In this document: positions 41,841 to 50,621 of the stretch, piece by piece
Position numbering within the stretch: position 1 is the first letter of the stretch
Layout of the letters: each line of letters begins with the position of its first letter
Source: Paractinoplanes pyxinae
GTDB taxonomy: Bacteria > Actinomycetota > Actinomycetes > Mycobacteriales > Micromonosporaceae
DNA: 64,000 bases
Direction of reading: 5' to 3'
Assembly: GCF_026626335.1 (NCBI RefSeq)
Contig: NZ_JAPNTZ010000016.1
Coordinates: 179,827-243,826 of the forward strand
Made by a program: the position numbers and the translations under genes
Notes under the pieces: generated by a model
Told to the model about the DNA's origin: nothing
The model's input: only the letters and a program-made list of their open reading frames with translations
Database searches by the model: none

Positions 41841-43339
41841 ATGCGGCACGTGCGCACTGGTGCTGCTGTGCTGGCTGTCGCCACGGTGTCCGCGCTGGCC
41901 GCGGTCGTCGCGGCCGCGTCCCTGCCCGCCTCGGCGGCCGCCCCGTTCGTCGTCCTGGTCGATCTGGCCCTCGTCAGCGCCCTGACCCTTGTCTTTCACC
42001 GCACCGCCCGGCTTCCAGGGGCGCCGCCGGCCACGGCCCGGTTCTGGGCGAGCCTGACCCGGGCGCTCGCGGCGTACGCCCTCGGCATGGCGGTTGATCT
42101 CACCGGGCTGGTGGTGGCTGCCGTCCGCGGCCGTGAGGTGCCGATGTTCGGCGCTCAGCTGATCTATCCGATCGCGGGCCTGCTCACTCTGTACGCGGTG
42201 TTCCGCTACCCCACAACCACGCGGAACCGGTCGCAACAGGTGCGAATCGGCTTGGACGCGGGCATCGTGCTGCTGGGTGCCGCCTCCTTCATCTGGTATT
42301 TCTCCGTCGGCAACCGGTGGTCGCCGGGCAGTGGCTGGTTGTCTCTGTCCGAGACGCTGGCGTTGCCGGTCATGGTGCTGGTCGCCGGGTTCGGTGTGCT
42401 GCGGGTCGCGCTGGTGGGAACCCGGCTGCTGGCCCGGCCGACGGCGATCTGCTTCGCGGCCTGCGTGCTGCTGGCCGGGATCGCCACCGCCCTGCCTGCC
42501 CGGCCCGGGGTGGCCGCTCTGGCGCCCACGGTCCTGCTCCTCACGGCGCAACTGTTGTCACTGACCGGCGCACTGTTCCAATACCGCATCACGGCTTCTG
42601 GGACGGCACAGTCGCCTGGCCGGGTCCGCCGCCCGTTCAGCGCGCTGCCGTACGCCGCGTCGGTTGCCGCCTTCGGACTGCTGGTGTTCGCAATCGGGCC
42701 GGTCCTGGACGCGCGTCGCTGGGGCGTGCTGGTCGCCTCGGTGGGCTGCTCATCCTGGTCACCGTCCGCCAGTTCGCGGCGCTGCAGGAGAATCACCGCC
42801 TGCTGGAGGAGAACCGGAGCCTCACCGATCGGCTGTGGCACCAGGCTTTTCATGACGAGCTGACCGGCCTGCCCAACCGGGCGGCGTTCAACCAGGCCGC
42901 CGAGCGGGCCGTCCGCCGGTACGCCACCACCGGCGCCAGAACAGCGGCCCTGCTCGTAGACCTGGACGGGTTCAAGGCCGTCAACGACACGTACGGGCAC
43001 CAACCCGGAGACCAGTTGCTGCGCGAGATCGCCGGCCGCCTGACCCGGGAAGCCGGCGACGCCACGGTGAGCCGGCTCGGCGGCGACGAATTCGTCATCC
43101 TCACCGAACGGTCGGCGTCTGAGGCCGCACGGCTCGCCGACCGGCTCGTCCAGGCAGTGGCGGTGCCGGTCGTGATCGAAGGACACGTCGTTCAGGTCGG
43201 CGCGAGCATCGGGGTCGCCGTCGTCGACGACGTCCGGACCGGGCCGGCCGAGCTGTTGCGCCAGGCCGACGCGGCCATGTACGAGGCCAAGAACGCCGGC
43301 CGCAGTGCCTGGCGGCTCAACCGGCGGCTGACGGTTTGA
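41841..43339 (+). pseudogene. Membrane GGDEF diguanylate cyclase with a -1 frameshift
   Basis: ATG 41841 (AGAGGTGGGT upstream) starts a protein with about eight membrane helices. At the G run 42743-42745 the frame breaks: adding one G gives A-S-V-G-L-L-I-L-V-T-V-R-Q-F-A-A-L-Q-E-N, which joins smoothly to the second frame. That frame holds a full GGDEF domain (D-E-L-T-G-L-P-N-R-A-A-F, L-V-D-L-D-G-F-K-A-V-N-D, intact R-L-G-G-D-E-F) to the stop at 43339. Repaired length about 499 residues. As written the first frame ends at 42863 without the catalytic part. Divergent from the EAL gene, so the two may be a synthase/hydrolase pair. A homopolymer sequencing error is possible. Confidence 0.85.
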
Positions 43340-43416
43340 CGCCTGGCGGCAAGCCGGCCGCGGCCGATCACCGAGAGGGACCGTCCTCCGGGCGCCGTAC
43401 CGCTTCCAGTCGAGCC

Positions 43417-43870
43417 ATGGCGTCGGCGGAGAGCTCGATGTCGCCGGCGACGATGTGGCGTGACTTGAAGCTGACCGACGCCCAGATCGCCGAGCGTCTG
43501 CGCACCGAGGCCGCCGCCCGATTCTGCAGAAGCGCCTGAGGGCCAAGCTGGGCCCGGCGTACGGCGGCGCCTGGATCAAGAAGGGCGGGCAGCGCCTCAT
43601 CGTCGCCGTCACTACCGAGGCGGCCGCGAAGCAGGTCCGCGCCGAGGGCGCCGAGGCCCCCACGGCGAGAGGACTCTTGCGGCTGACCGCGCGAAATTCG
43701 ACAAGCGCGGCGCCCGGGCCGGCGAAACCATCCAGGCCTGGTGCATCGACCCGGCCACAAACGGAGTCGTCGTGACGGCGAAGCCGGGCGCCGAGGCTCA
43801 GGCGCGAAAGTTCGCGAAGGACAGCGGCGTCGGCGAGATCACCGTGGAGACCTCCGGCCGGCACGGATTT
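43417..43870 (+). pseudogene. Relic of a streptogrisin-type S1 protease propeptide
   Basis: Three frames in turn spell the alpha-lytic protease/streptogrisin pro-region: M-W-R-D-L-K-L-T-D-A-Q-I-A-E-R-L-R-T-E-A (to about 43520); L-G-P-A-Y-G-G-A-W-I-K-K-G-G-Q-R-L-I-V-A-V-T-T (43545-43690); and G-E-T-I-Q-A-W-C-I-D-P-A-T-N-G-V-V-V-T (43690-43860). The signal peptide and the whole catalytic domain (His/Asp/Ser) are missing, and at least two frameshifts separate the pieces. After about 43870 the sequence turns A+T-richer and unrelated. Confidence 0.78.
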
Positions 43871-43942
43871 GGCTTGGCAACCTTTTTCGCAACTGCAATG
43901 CGCTTCTGCGGGCGTGGCACGACCGCCACAACGATCGACCAT

Positions 43943-43951
43943 GTTCGAAAC
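43943..43951. promoter_or_regulatory. Possible LacI-type half-site upstream of the GH2 gene
   Basis: GTTCGAAAC lies about 145 bp before the GH2 start, in an A+T-rich stretch (43870-44040) that also carries TTCGTTTCG (43966-43974). It is a weaker version of the TTTCGAAA box seen at 32002, 32043 and 39358. Confidence 0.3.
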
Positions 43952-44093
43952 GTCTGTATTGAATGTTCGTTTCGGTTTAACTATTGCGACATCACGTTCA
44001 TAGATGTCAATCTATCGACACTTGTCATCCGCTGGTGACGCCGCGGCAACAGTCAGCTGACCGGCCGCGTGCGTGGACGCCCAAGGAGGGCGC

Positions 44094-46469
44094 ATGTCCC
44101 CGAGCCGCCATCCCCTTCCCCATCCACCCCGCCGCCGATCCGGTCGCATCGCTACCGCGATGACGACAGCCGTCCTCTGTGTCCTGTCCGGTCTGGTCGC
44201 GACGGCCGCCCCCGCGCAGGCCGCCCCGATCAAGACGCCGCCGCTGACCACACCGTGGACCAGTCAGGTAAACCCGGCCAACCCGCTGCCGGAGTACCCG
44301 CGTCCGCAGATGGTCCGCCCCGACTGGCAGAACTTGAACGGCGAGTGGCAGCTGCGCCAGTCGGCCACCGACGACGCCCCGCAGTTCGGCGTCAACCTGC
44401 CCGAGCGCGTCAACGTGCCGTACCCGGTCGAGTCGGCCCTGTCCGGCGTGATGCGCCCGGCCGACGACAACCGCCACTACCTGTTCTACCGCCGCACGTT
44501 CACCGTCCCGACCGGCTGGAACGGCCGCCGCATCCAGCTGCACTTCGGCGCGGTCGACTGGGAGAGCACCGTCTGGGTCAACGGCCGGCAGGTCGCCACC
44601 CACCGCGGCGGCTACGACCGGTTCGAGGCCGACATCACCCCGGCCCTCAACGGCGGCACCAACGAGCTGGTAGTGAAGGTCTGGGACCCGACCGACACCG
44701 AGCAGAACGGCATGGTGCAGGCCCTCGGCAAACAGACCACGACCCCGTCCGGCATCTTCTACACACCGTCGTCCGGCATCTGGCAGACCGTCTGGATGGA
44801 ACCGACGCCGACCAGCTCCATCTACAGCGTCGACTACTACCCCAACCTTTCCAACAACACCTTGCGGGTACGCGTTTTCACGCGCGGCAACGTCAGCGGC
44901 CACTCCGTGTTCGCTGAGGCCCTGAACGGCGCCACCGTCGTCGGTTCGGCCTCCGGCGGCTTCACCGACTTCTCGGTGCCGGTGCCCAACGCGCGCCGCT
45001 GGTCGCCCAGCGACCCGTTCCTCTACAACCTGCGCGTGTCGCTGCGTAACGCGTCCGGCGCGACCGTCGACCAGACCACGCACTACTTCGGCATGCGCGA
45101 GGTCGGCACGGCCACCATCAACGGCGTCCGGCGGCCCACCCTCAACGGCCAGTTCGTGCCGCACATCGGCCCGCTCGATCAGGGCTTCTGGCCGGACGGC
45201 CTCTACACCGCGCCCACCGACGCTGCTCTCGCCTCCGACCTGCAGAAGATCAAGGACCTCGGCTTCACCATGGTCCGCAAACACATCAAGGTCGAACCCG
45301 CCCGCTGGTACTACTGGGCCGACCGCCTCGGCCTGCTGGTCTGGCAGGACGTCCCGTCGATGACCGCCGACGCCGGCATCAACGCCAACGCCGCCCAGCA
45401 AGCCCAGTGGGAGACCGAGGCCCGCGAGATCATCGACGAGCACCGCTTCTCGCCCGCGGTCGTGCTCTACACCCCGTACAACGAAGGCTGGGGCGAGACC
45501 AGCCTGGCTACCACCACCCGCGTCGGCAACGAGCTCAAGGCTTACGACCCGACCCGCTACATGAACGTGCACAGCGGCTACAACTGCTGCCAGTCCCTGG
45601 GCGACCCCGGCAACGGCGACCTGCTCGACCATCACCACTACACCGGACCGGACGCGCCGCGGGCCACCTCGAGCCGCTGGTCGGCCCTGGGCGAGTTCGG
45701 CGGCACCAGCCTGCAGACCCCCGGTCACCAGTACAGCCCGAACGGCCAGTTCGGTGCGTACGAGCAGGTCGGCTCGCCGGCCGCGCTCACCGACCGCTAC
45801 GTGCAGCTGGCCAACTCGGCGGCACAGCTCATTCGCAACGGCACACTCAGCGCCACCGTGTACACCGAAATCACGGATCTCGAGGGCGAGGTCAACGGCT
45901 TCTACACGTACGACCGGCAAGTGGCCAAGATGGACCTAGCCCGGGTGCGAGCGGCCCACCAGGGCATGCTGGCCGCGGCCGGACAGACGCCACTGCCCCG
46001 GGTCGGCCTGGCGGTGAACACCCGCATCTCGCTGCAGGCCCAGAACGTGCCCGGCCGCTACCTGCGGCACCAGAACTCGCTGCTGCGCACCGACCCCGTC
46101 ACCGCCTCCAGTGACGCCCTGAGCAAGAATGACGCGACCTTCTGGGTGCGCCCGGGCCTGGCCGACTCGTCCTGCTACTCGCTCGAGGCGGTCAACGTGC
46201 CGGGCAACTACCTGCGGCACTCCGACTCCCGCATCCGCATCGGGTCCGGCTCCGACGCCCTGTTCCGGGCCGACGCCACCTGGTGCGCGAGGCAGGGCCT
46301 GACCGGCTCCGGCGTGGCGCTCGAGTCGTACAACTACGCCGGCTCGTACATGCGGCACTACAACGCCGAGGTCTGGCGGTCCCAGGGCTCGGGCGGCCCG
46401 GCCTGGAACACGCCCAGCCTGTTCCCGAACGACAGCGTCTGGAACGTCGTGGCTCCTTGGGCACCCTGA
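44094..46469 (+). CDS. Secreted GH2 glycoside hydrolase with AbfB (CBM42-like) domain
   Basis: 791 residues from ATG 44094 (AAGGAGG at 5 nt). Signal peptide to about residue 43, GH2 sugar-binding jelly roll (W-x-N-L-N-G-E-W, Y-R-R-T-F-T-V-P), Ig-like domain and TIM barrel. Likely acid/base E464 in Y-N-E-G-W-G and nucleophile E592 in Y-T-E-I-T-D-L-E-G. The C-terminal ~140 residues are an AbfB-type beta-trefoil (S-L-Q-A-Q-N-V-P-G-R-Y-L-R-H and two similar repeats Y-L-R-H, Y-M-R-H), known to bind arabinofuranose side chains. Expected to remove beta-linked sugars from arabinose-decorated hemicellulose outside the cell. Confidence 0.9.
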   Translation: MSPSRHPLPHPPRRRSGRIATAMTTAVLCVLSGLVATAAPAQAAPIKTPPLTTPWTSQVNPANPLPEYPRPQMVRPDWQNLNGEWQLRQSATDDAPQFGVNLPERVNVPYPVESALSGVMRPADDNRHYLFYRRTFTVPTGWNGRRIQLHFGAVDWESTVWVNGRQVATHRGGYDRFEADITPALNGGTNELVVKVWDPTDTEQNGMVQALGKQTTTPSGIFYTPSSGIWQTVWMEPTPTSSIYSVDYYPNLSNNTLRVRVFTRGNVSGHSVFAEALNGATVVGSASGGFTDFSVPVPNARRWSPSDPFLYNLRVSLRNASGATVDQTTHYFGMREVGTATINGVRRPTLNGQFVPHIGPLDQGFWPDGLYTAPTDAALASDLQKIKDLGFTMVRKHIKVEPARWYYWADRLGLLVWQDVPSMTADAGINANAAQQAQWETEAREIIDEHRFSPAVVLYTPYNEGWGETSLATTTRVGNELKAYDPTRYMNVHSGYNCCQSLGDPGNGDLLDHHHYTGPDAPRATSSRWSALGEFGGTSLQTPGHQYSPNGQFGAYEQVGSPAALTDRYVQLANSAAQLIRNGTLSATVYTEITDLEGEVNGFYTYDRQVAKMDLARVRAAHQGMLAAAGQTPLPRVGLAVNTRISLQAQNVPGRYLRHQNSLLRTDPVTASSDALSKNDATFWVRPGLADSSCYSLEAVNVPGNYLRHSDSRIRIGSGSDALFRADATWCARQGLTGSGVALESYNYAGSYMRHYNAEVWRSQGSGGPAWNTPSLFPNDSVWNVVAPWAP

Positions 46470-46479
46470 CCGACGGTCG

Positions 46480-46510
46480 AGCCGGCGCGGTGGATCGCAC
46501 CGCGCCGGCT
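46480..46510. terminator. Perfect 13-bp hairpin after the GH2 gene
   Basis: AGCCGGCGCGGTG (46480-46492) and CACCGCGCCGGCT (46498-46510) are perfectly complementary with a 5-nt loop, 11 bp after the GH2 stop codon. A short pyrimidine tract (TTGATCTCTCTCCC) follows. Confidence 0.82.
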
Positions 46511-46597
46511 TGATCTCTCTCCCGCAATAGACTGACACGCGTCGATCAAATGCCGCCTACGGTCGGGGCATGACGAACCTTCACCGGCTCGGCCTGC

Positions 46598-46966
46598 TCA
46601 CTGCAGTGCTGCTGTTGACGCTGACCACCGGCCGAAGCCATCGCCAGCCCGGCGAGTACCGCGGCTCGGATGCTCGGCGTAACGATGCCGTGGTGCCTGG
46701 GCCCGCCATGCCGACAACGTCTCACGGGCCAGGTACTCGACCGCGGCTGAGAGTGCGGCCTCGTCACCTACGGGCGGCGCGGCGCGCCGGGACCAGCGGG
46801 CGACCAAAGCCAGCGCGAGCGTGGCCACGCCGGCCAGACCGCCGACGACGTCCGCGCGCTTGTCCGCGTTGTGCCAGGCCTGGGGGTCCGGATACATCCA
46901 GACCACCAGGGCGACACAACCGGACACTGCCAGTACGACGATCGCTCTGCGCACCGAACTCAACAC
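46598..46966 (-). pseudogene. N-terminal fragment resembling a NACHT-type NTPase membrane leader
   Basis: 122 codons from GTG 46966. Two hydrophobic segments (about 7-24 and 40-59) and then L-A-R-E-T-L-S-A-W-R-A-Q-A-x-R-H-R form the usual leader of actinobacterial NACHT/NTPase proteins, in which a P-L-P-V-R-W motif and the NTPase follow. Here the similarity stops after about 90 residues and a stop follows at 46598. No P-loop is present. Most likely a 3'-deleted relic; a small real membrane protein is the alternative. Confidence 0.45.
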
Positions 46967-47063
46967 ACCACGAATTGTGTCCAGCTATGAGCGTTCGTGC
47001 CGCCCGAAGGGCCGTAAGTCCAAGCTGGTCATCTGGTGAGCCGAGGCCTCGATGGGCGGGATG

Positions 47064-47291
47064 TCACGGGCGTAAGCGGCTGGCCCTGATCATGGTTCGG
47101 CGGGGACCAACGACGCGACCGTCGGCGGTGAGTTCGACGCCACGAACCTCATACCATGTCTCGCCGTTGTGCAGCTGAGGTTTGGCCCAATCCACGCTCT
47201 CCACGGACAGGTGAAGGTCGCCGGTCCCGTACAGGTAGTCCGTCTCCGGGAGAACCCACACCGGGGTTTCAGGTTGATTGCGTTGCTCCAT
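47064..47291 (-). CDS. Small hypothetical protein
   Basis: 75 residues from ATG 47291 with GGAGA at 4 nt. Soluble, with W-V-L-P-E-T-D-Y-L-Y-G-T-G-D-L-H-L-S-V and W-Y-E-V-R-G-V-E-L-T-A-D-G-R-V, suggesting a small beta-sheet fold. No known family. The upstream region is A+T-richer and contains a 12-bp palindrome (47369-47380), consistent with its own regulated promoter. Confidence 0.6.
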   Translation of the reverse strand: MEQRNQPETPVWVLPETDYLYGTGDLHLSVESVDWAKPQLHNGETWYEVRGVELTADGRVVGPRRTMIRASRLRP

Positions 47292-47368
47292 GGTGTCTCC
47301 GCAGCCGAGTCACGAGGCACTTCTCTCCTCATGCAAGCATCGGCCTTCACGCGCTCTAGCACTAGCAC

Positions 47369-47380
47369 ATGCACGTGCAT
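47369..47380. promoter_or_regulatory. 12-bp perfect palindrome ATGCACGTGCAT
   Basis: The dyad lies 78 bp upstream of the ATG at 47291 in an intergenic region, flanked by repeated TAGCAC/TGCAC elements. Possible operator; the binding protein is unknown. Confidence 0.4.
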
Positions 47381-47490
47381 CTGCACTCGAAGGATAGAGA
47401 AATACTCCATGGTTTAACTGAGATCGGACGTTCGCAGGATTGTGGGGGGAGGGTTTTGCGGCAGCCCGCAATCCAGCTGCACAGGGTCGT

Positions 47491-48672
47491 CTATAGCAGC
47501 TGACTCAACATTGCTCGGCTGATCTCGGCGACCGTGGCCAGGTCCTCGGTAAACACCGTCTGCGGCTGTTGCCCCACCCGGCCGCAGACCGCGGCCCCGT
47601 GTCCCGCTCCGATGACAGCGACGGAGAATTCACCGGGGATCGGGGTATCCACGACGAGCACAGACCGGGCGCGGCCGACCAGCTCAGGCAGCGAGCCACT
47701 GGCCGCGGGGATGGCTCCGGCGGGAACAGAAGCAATGACCATGATCGCGGCGTCGGCCGCGACGACGTCCCGCAGCTGCGCCACCACAGCGTTGACCTCA
47801 TGGTCTATCGCCAGTCGAGTCGTTGACTGCCGGACAGCAATCTGGAACGGGGTGGTGTCGGGCTGGTGGAACCCTGGCCGCGGCGGGCGTAGCTGGCGGA
47901 CGGCATCGCGGGCGTAGGTGTGACGGGCGTGTTCGAGAAGGCCTGGCCGGCCGAACAGCCAGCCCTGCCCCCACCGCGCGCCCAACTGCCGGGCGGTGAG
48001 CAGATCGGCCTCGGTTTCGATACCTTCAGCGATGACAACGGCCCCGGTGCGCTGAGCCTCAGCACGGACCACCGCGGACACAGCACACGTGTGCTCAGCA
48101 TCCGGGTTGCGGACCAGACTCATGTCGAGCTTGATCACCTCAGGTTCCAGGACCGGTAGGAACGCCAGCGACATCGGGTCTACACCGACGTCGTCAAGGG
48201 CGAGACCGTTGCCCCACTGCTGCACCATACTTGCGATCCGCAGCATGCTGCCCGGCACCGCCGGCAACGCTCGCTCGGTGAACTCGAGCACCTGCCGGAA
48301 CGGCAGCCCACCACGCACCAGCTCGATCAGCCGTGGGGAAAGCGGCTGGTTCAACACTCCGGGCTCAGCGTTGACGAACACCAGCGGCGGGGTCACCGGA
48401 GCCGCGATCGCACATTCCAATGCTCGTTCGCAGCACAGCAGATCTAGTTGCCCGACCAGTCCCGCGTCCGTCGCGGCGGCGAACAAGCGATCGGGGAACT
48501 CCAGCGCTGTTCCCGCAGGGCCACGCGCAAGTGCCTCGACGGCCACGACGGCCCGGGTGCCCAAATCCACGATCGGCTGGAACAACGGCTGGACCTGGCG
48601 CCCGTTCAGCACCTCACGCACCGCTGCAGCAGCTATCGGTGCTGGCGTCGATGCCGTCGCGGCTGGCAGCAT
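47491..48672 (-). CDS. EAL-domain protein with DICT-like C-terminal sensor (paralogue)
   Basis: 393 residues from ATG 48672 (AAGGAG at 5 nt); the upstream frame to 48750 is ignored. EAL motif in V-V-A-V-E-A-L-A-R-G, then L-E-F-T-E-R, D-D-V-G-V-D-P-M-S-L-A-F-L-P and V-I-K-L-D-M, matching the paralogue at 40433 almost motif for motif, including the D-D-V-G change. The C-terminal region is DICT-like and ends F-T-E-D-L-A-T-V-A. It follows the chemotaxis-receptor gene at 74 bp in the same direction. A small TTGCGG/CCGCAA hairpin at 47456-47471 lies just downstream of the stop. Confidence 0.86.
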   Translation of the reverse strand: MLPAATASTPAPIAAAAVREVLNGRQVQPLFQPIVDLGTRAVVAVEALARGPAGTALEFPDRLFAAATDAGLVGQLDLLCCERALECAIAAPVTPPLVFVNAEPGVLNQPLSPRLIELVRGGLPFRQVLEFTERALPAVPGSMLRIASMVQQWGNGLALDDVGVDPMSLAFLPVLEPEVIKLDMSLVRNPDAEHTCAVSAVVRAEAQRTGAVVIAEGIETEADLLTARQLGARWGQGWLFGRPGLLEHARHTYARDAVRQLRPPRPGFHQPDTTPFQIAVRQSTTRLAIDHEVNAVVAQLRDVVAADAAIMVIASVPAGAIPAASGSLPELVGRARSVLVVDTPIPGEFSVAVIGAGHGAAVCGRVGQQPQTVFTEDLATVAEISRAMLSQLL

Positions 48673-48746
48673 GGAGGCTCCTTGGATCGTGATGCCAGTC
48701 AAATCGGCAGCCTCGTCAGCAACTGAAGACCAACAGCCTCCGGTTA

Positions 48747-50438
48747 TCAATCGGGGCTGACAGCGGCCCAGACCCGGCCTGTCCGGCCGGAGAACTCGAT
48801 GTTGCGGTGCGCCAGTGCGTCTGAGGCGGGGTAGCGGAATCGGGAGACCAGAGCTTGCAGGTCGGTGGACATGCGGGCCAATTCGGCGGTGGCCTGCTGG
48901 GCTTGGCCCACACCGTCGGTAGTGTGCTGAGCGGCCTGAGCGACGGTGGCGACGTTCGCGGTGATCTGTTCGGCGGTCAGGGCGGTGTCGGCGACGCTGC
49001 GGTTCATCTCGGCGGTCGTCGCGGTCTGCTCCTCCACGGCCGAGGCGATGGTGGTCTGGTAGTCGTTGACACGGCCGATCACCGCGGCGATCTGCTCGAT
49101 CGCTTCTACCGCGCCGCCCGTGCCGGCCTGGATGGCTTCCACCCGGCGCACGATGTCCTCGGTAGCGCGGGCGGTCTCCTGGGCCAGGTCTTTGACCTCG
49201 CTGGCCACCACCGCGAAGCCCTTGCCCGCTTCTCCGGCCCGGGCGGCCTCGATGGTGGCGTTCAACGCGAGCAGGTTCGTCTGGGCGGCGATTGCGGTGA
49301 TCACCTGGACGACGTCGCTGATCTGCTGCGATGACTCGCCCAGCGCGGCGATCGTGGCGCCGGCGACCTCGGCGGCCTCGACCGCAGAGCTCGCCACCGC
49401 GGCGGCTTCGCTGGTCGAGTGAGCGATCTCCCGGATCGCGGCACCCATCTGCTCACTACCGGCCGACACGGTCTGCACATTGGCCGACACCTGACCGGCG
49501 GCCTGCGAGACGGCCTGCGCCTGAGCGGCGGACTGGGCCGCCGACGCCGCGATCTCGGTAGACGTTGCGGACATTTGCTCCGCTGCGGCGGCGAGAGACG
49601 CTGACGAGCCGTCGATGGTGCGCATCGCCTCACCCAGAGCATTCACGCTGTGCTGCAAATCGTGAGCCATCGCGGCGATCTCGTCACGGCCGGTGACCGC
49701 CACCGGGGTGGCCAGGTCACCGTCGGCAAGCAGGACCAGCCGTTTGCGGACCTGGTCGACGGGCCGGGTCACCGACCGGGTGACCACGACAGCCAACAGG
49801 ACGGCGAGGAGAGCGGCGGCTGTGCCGAGGGTCCAGACCATGACGGCGCCGCTGCGCTCTGCCGCGGCGGCGGCGTCGCGGGCCGCGGCGAAGTCCGCGT
49901 CCGCCGTCCTGATGACGTCATCGAGTTGCTGCCCGATCTGCTGGTATAGCTCGATCTCTTGACCGAGCACCAGGGCGTCCGCTGTCTTGTCGGCGCGATC
50001 GGTGCGTTCGCGGTACAGCTGCGCGATCTGCCGGTCCACGGCCTGGAACTGGCCGAACAGGGTGGTGATCTGCTGCAGTTGTTCTCCGGCCGCGGGGGCC
50101 GTCGCGGCGCGGGTCGCCGCCGCGACGGTGTCGGTGAATGTCTGAGCCGAGGCGAGGAACGCCTTGCGGGACGAGCCGGTGTCCTGGGCGGCGTCAGAGA
50201 CACCGCGCCGGGCGTCGAAGGCGTACGCGGTCTGCCAGCCGTTGACATCGGCGGCGGAGAACTTTGCGTCTTTCATCAGCTCCACGAACTGCTGAGCGCG
50301 TTCCATCCTGCCCACCGCCGTGTCCTGCCGGCTACCGGTGACCAGAGCGGCTGCCATCACCACCAGCAGCAACACCACCACCACAGCGAATGCGGTCGCC
50401 AACCGCAAGCCCAGGCCCACACGGTTCAGAACAGTCAC
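48747..50438 (-). CDS. Methyl-accepting chemotaxis protein
   Basis: 563 residues from GTG 50438 (GAGGTGGGT upstream). Two membrane helices (about 10-35 and 205-225) enclose a four-helix sensor domain; HAMP at about 225-280; then a long coiled signalling domain with the hairpin tip E-A-A-R-A-G-E-A-G-K-G-F-A-V-V-A-S-E-V. No CheA or CheW genes are in the window. In non-flagellated actinobacteria such receptors may serve spore motility or other signalling, as known for Actinoplanes. The EAL gene lies downstream in the same direction. Confidence 0.92.
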   Translation of the reverse strand: MTVLNRVGLGLRLATAFAVVVVLLLVVMAAALVTGSRQDTAVGRMERAQQFVELMKDAKFSAADVNGWQTAYAFDARRGVSDAAQDTGSSRKAFLASAQTFTDTVAAATRAATAPAAGEQLQQITTLFGQFQAVDRQIAQLYRERTDRADKTADALVLGQEIELYQQIGQQLDDVIRTADADFAAARDAAAAAERSGAVMVWTLGTAAALLAVLLAVVVTRSVTRPVDQVRKRLVLLADGDLATPVAVTGRDEIAAMAHDLQHSVNALGEAMRTIDGSSASLAAAAEQMSATSTEIAASAAQSAAQAQAVSQAAGQVSANVQTVSAGSEQMGAAIREIAHSTSEAAAVASSAVEAAEVAGATIAALGESSQQISDVVQVITAIAAQTNLLALNATIEAARAGEAGKGFAVVASEVKDLAQETARATEDIVRRVEAIQAGTGGAVEAIEQIAAVIGRVNDYQTTIASAVEEQTATTAEMNRSVADTALTAEQITANVATVAQAAQHTTDGVGQAQQATAELARMSTDLQALVSRFRYPASDALAHRNIEFSGRTGRVWAAVSPD

Positions 50439-50621
50439 ACCCACCTCGATCGGCTCCACCGACGGCCATCTGAGAACACTCGCAGGATGAGGGGCCGATC
50501 AGCGGACCGGCGAGCTGAAGGCTGTCAACGTCGGGTTCACGTGGAATTCATTCGAATGCGGCAGACGATCGACGGCCAGTGCGGTCGGATGAATCACGGC
50601 CGACCGACGGCAGGTGATGTC

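Noticed and set aside
42743..42745. Programmed ribosomal frameshift in the GGDEF gene
   Set aside because: No slippery heptamer or downstream pseudoknot was evident and the family is normally encoded in one frame; mutation or sequencing error is simpler.
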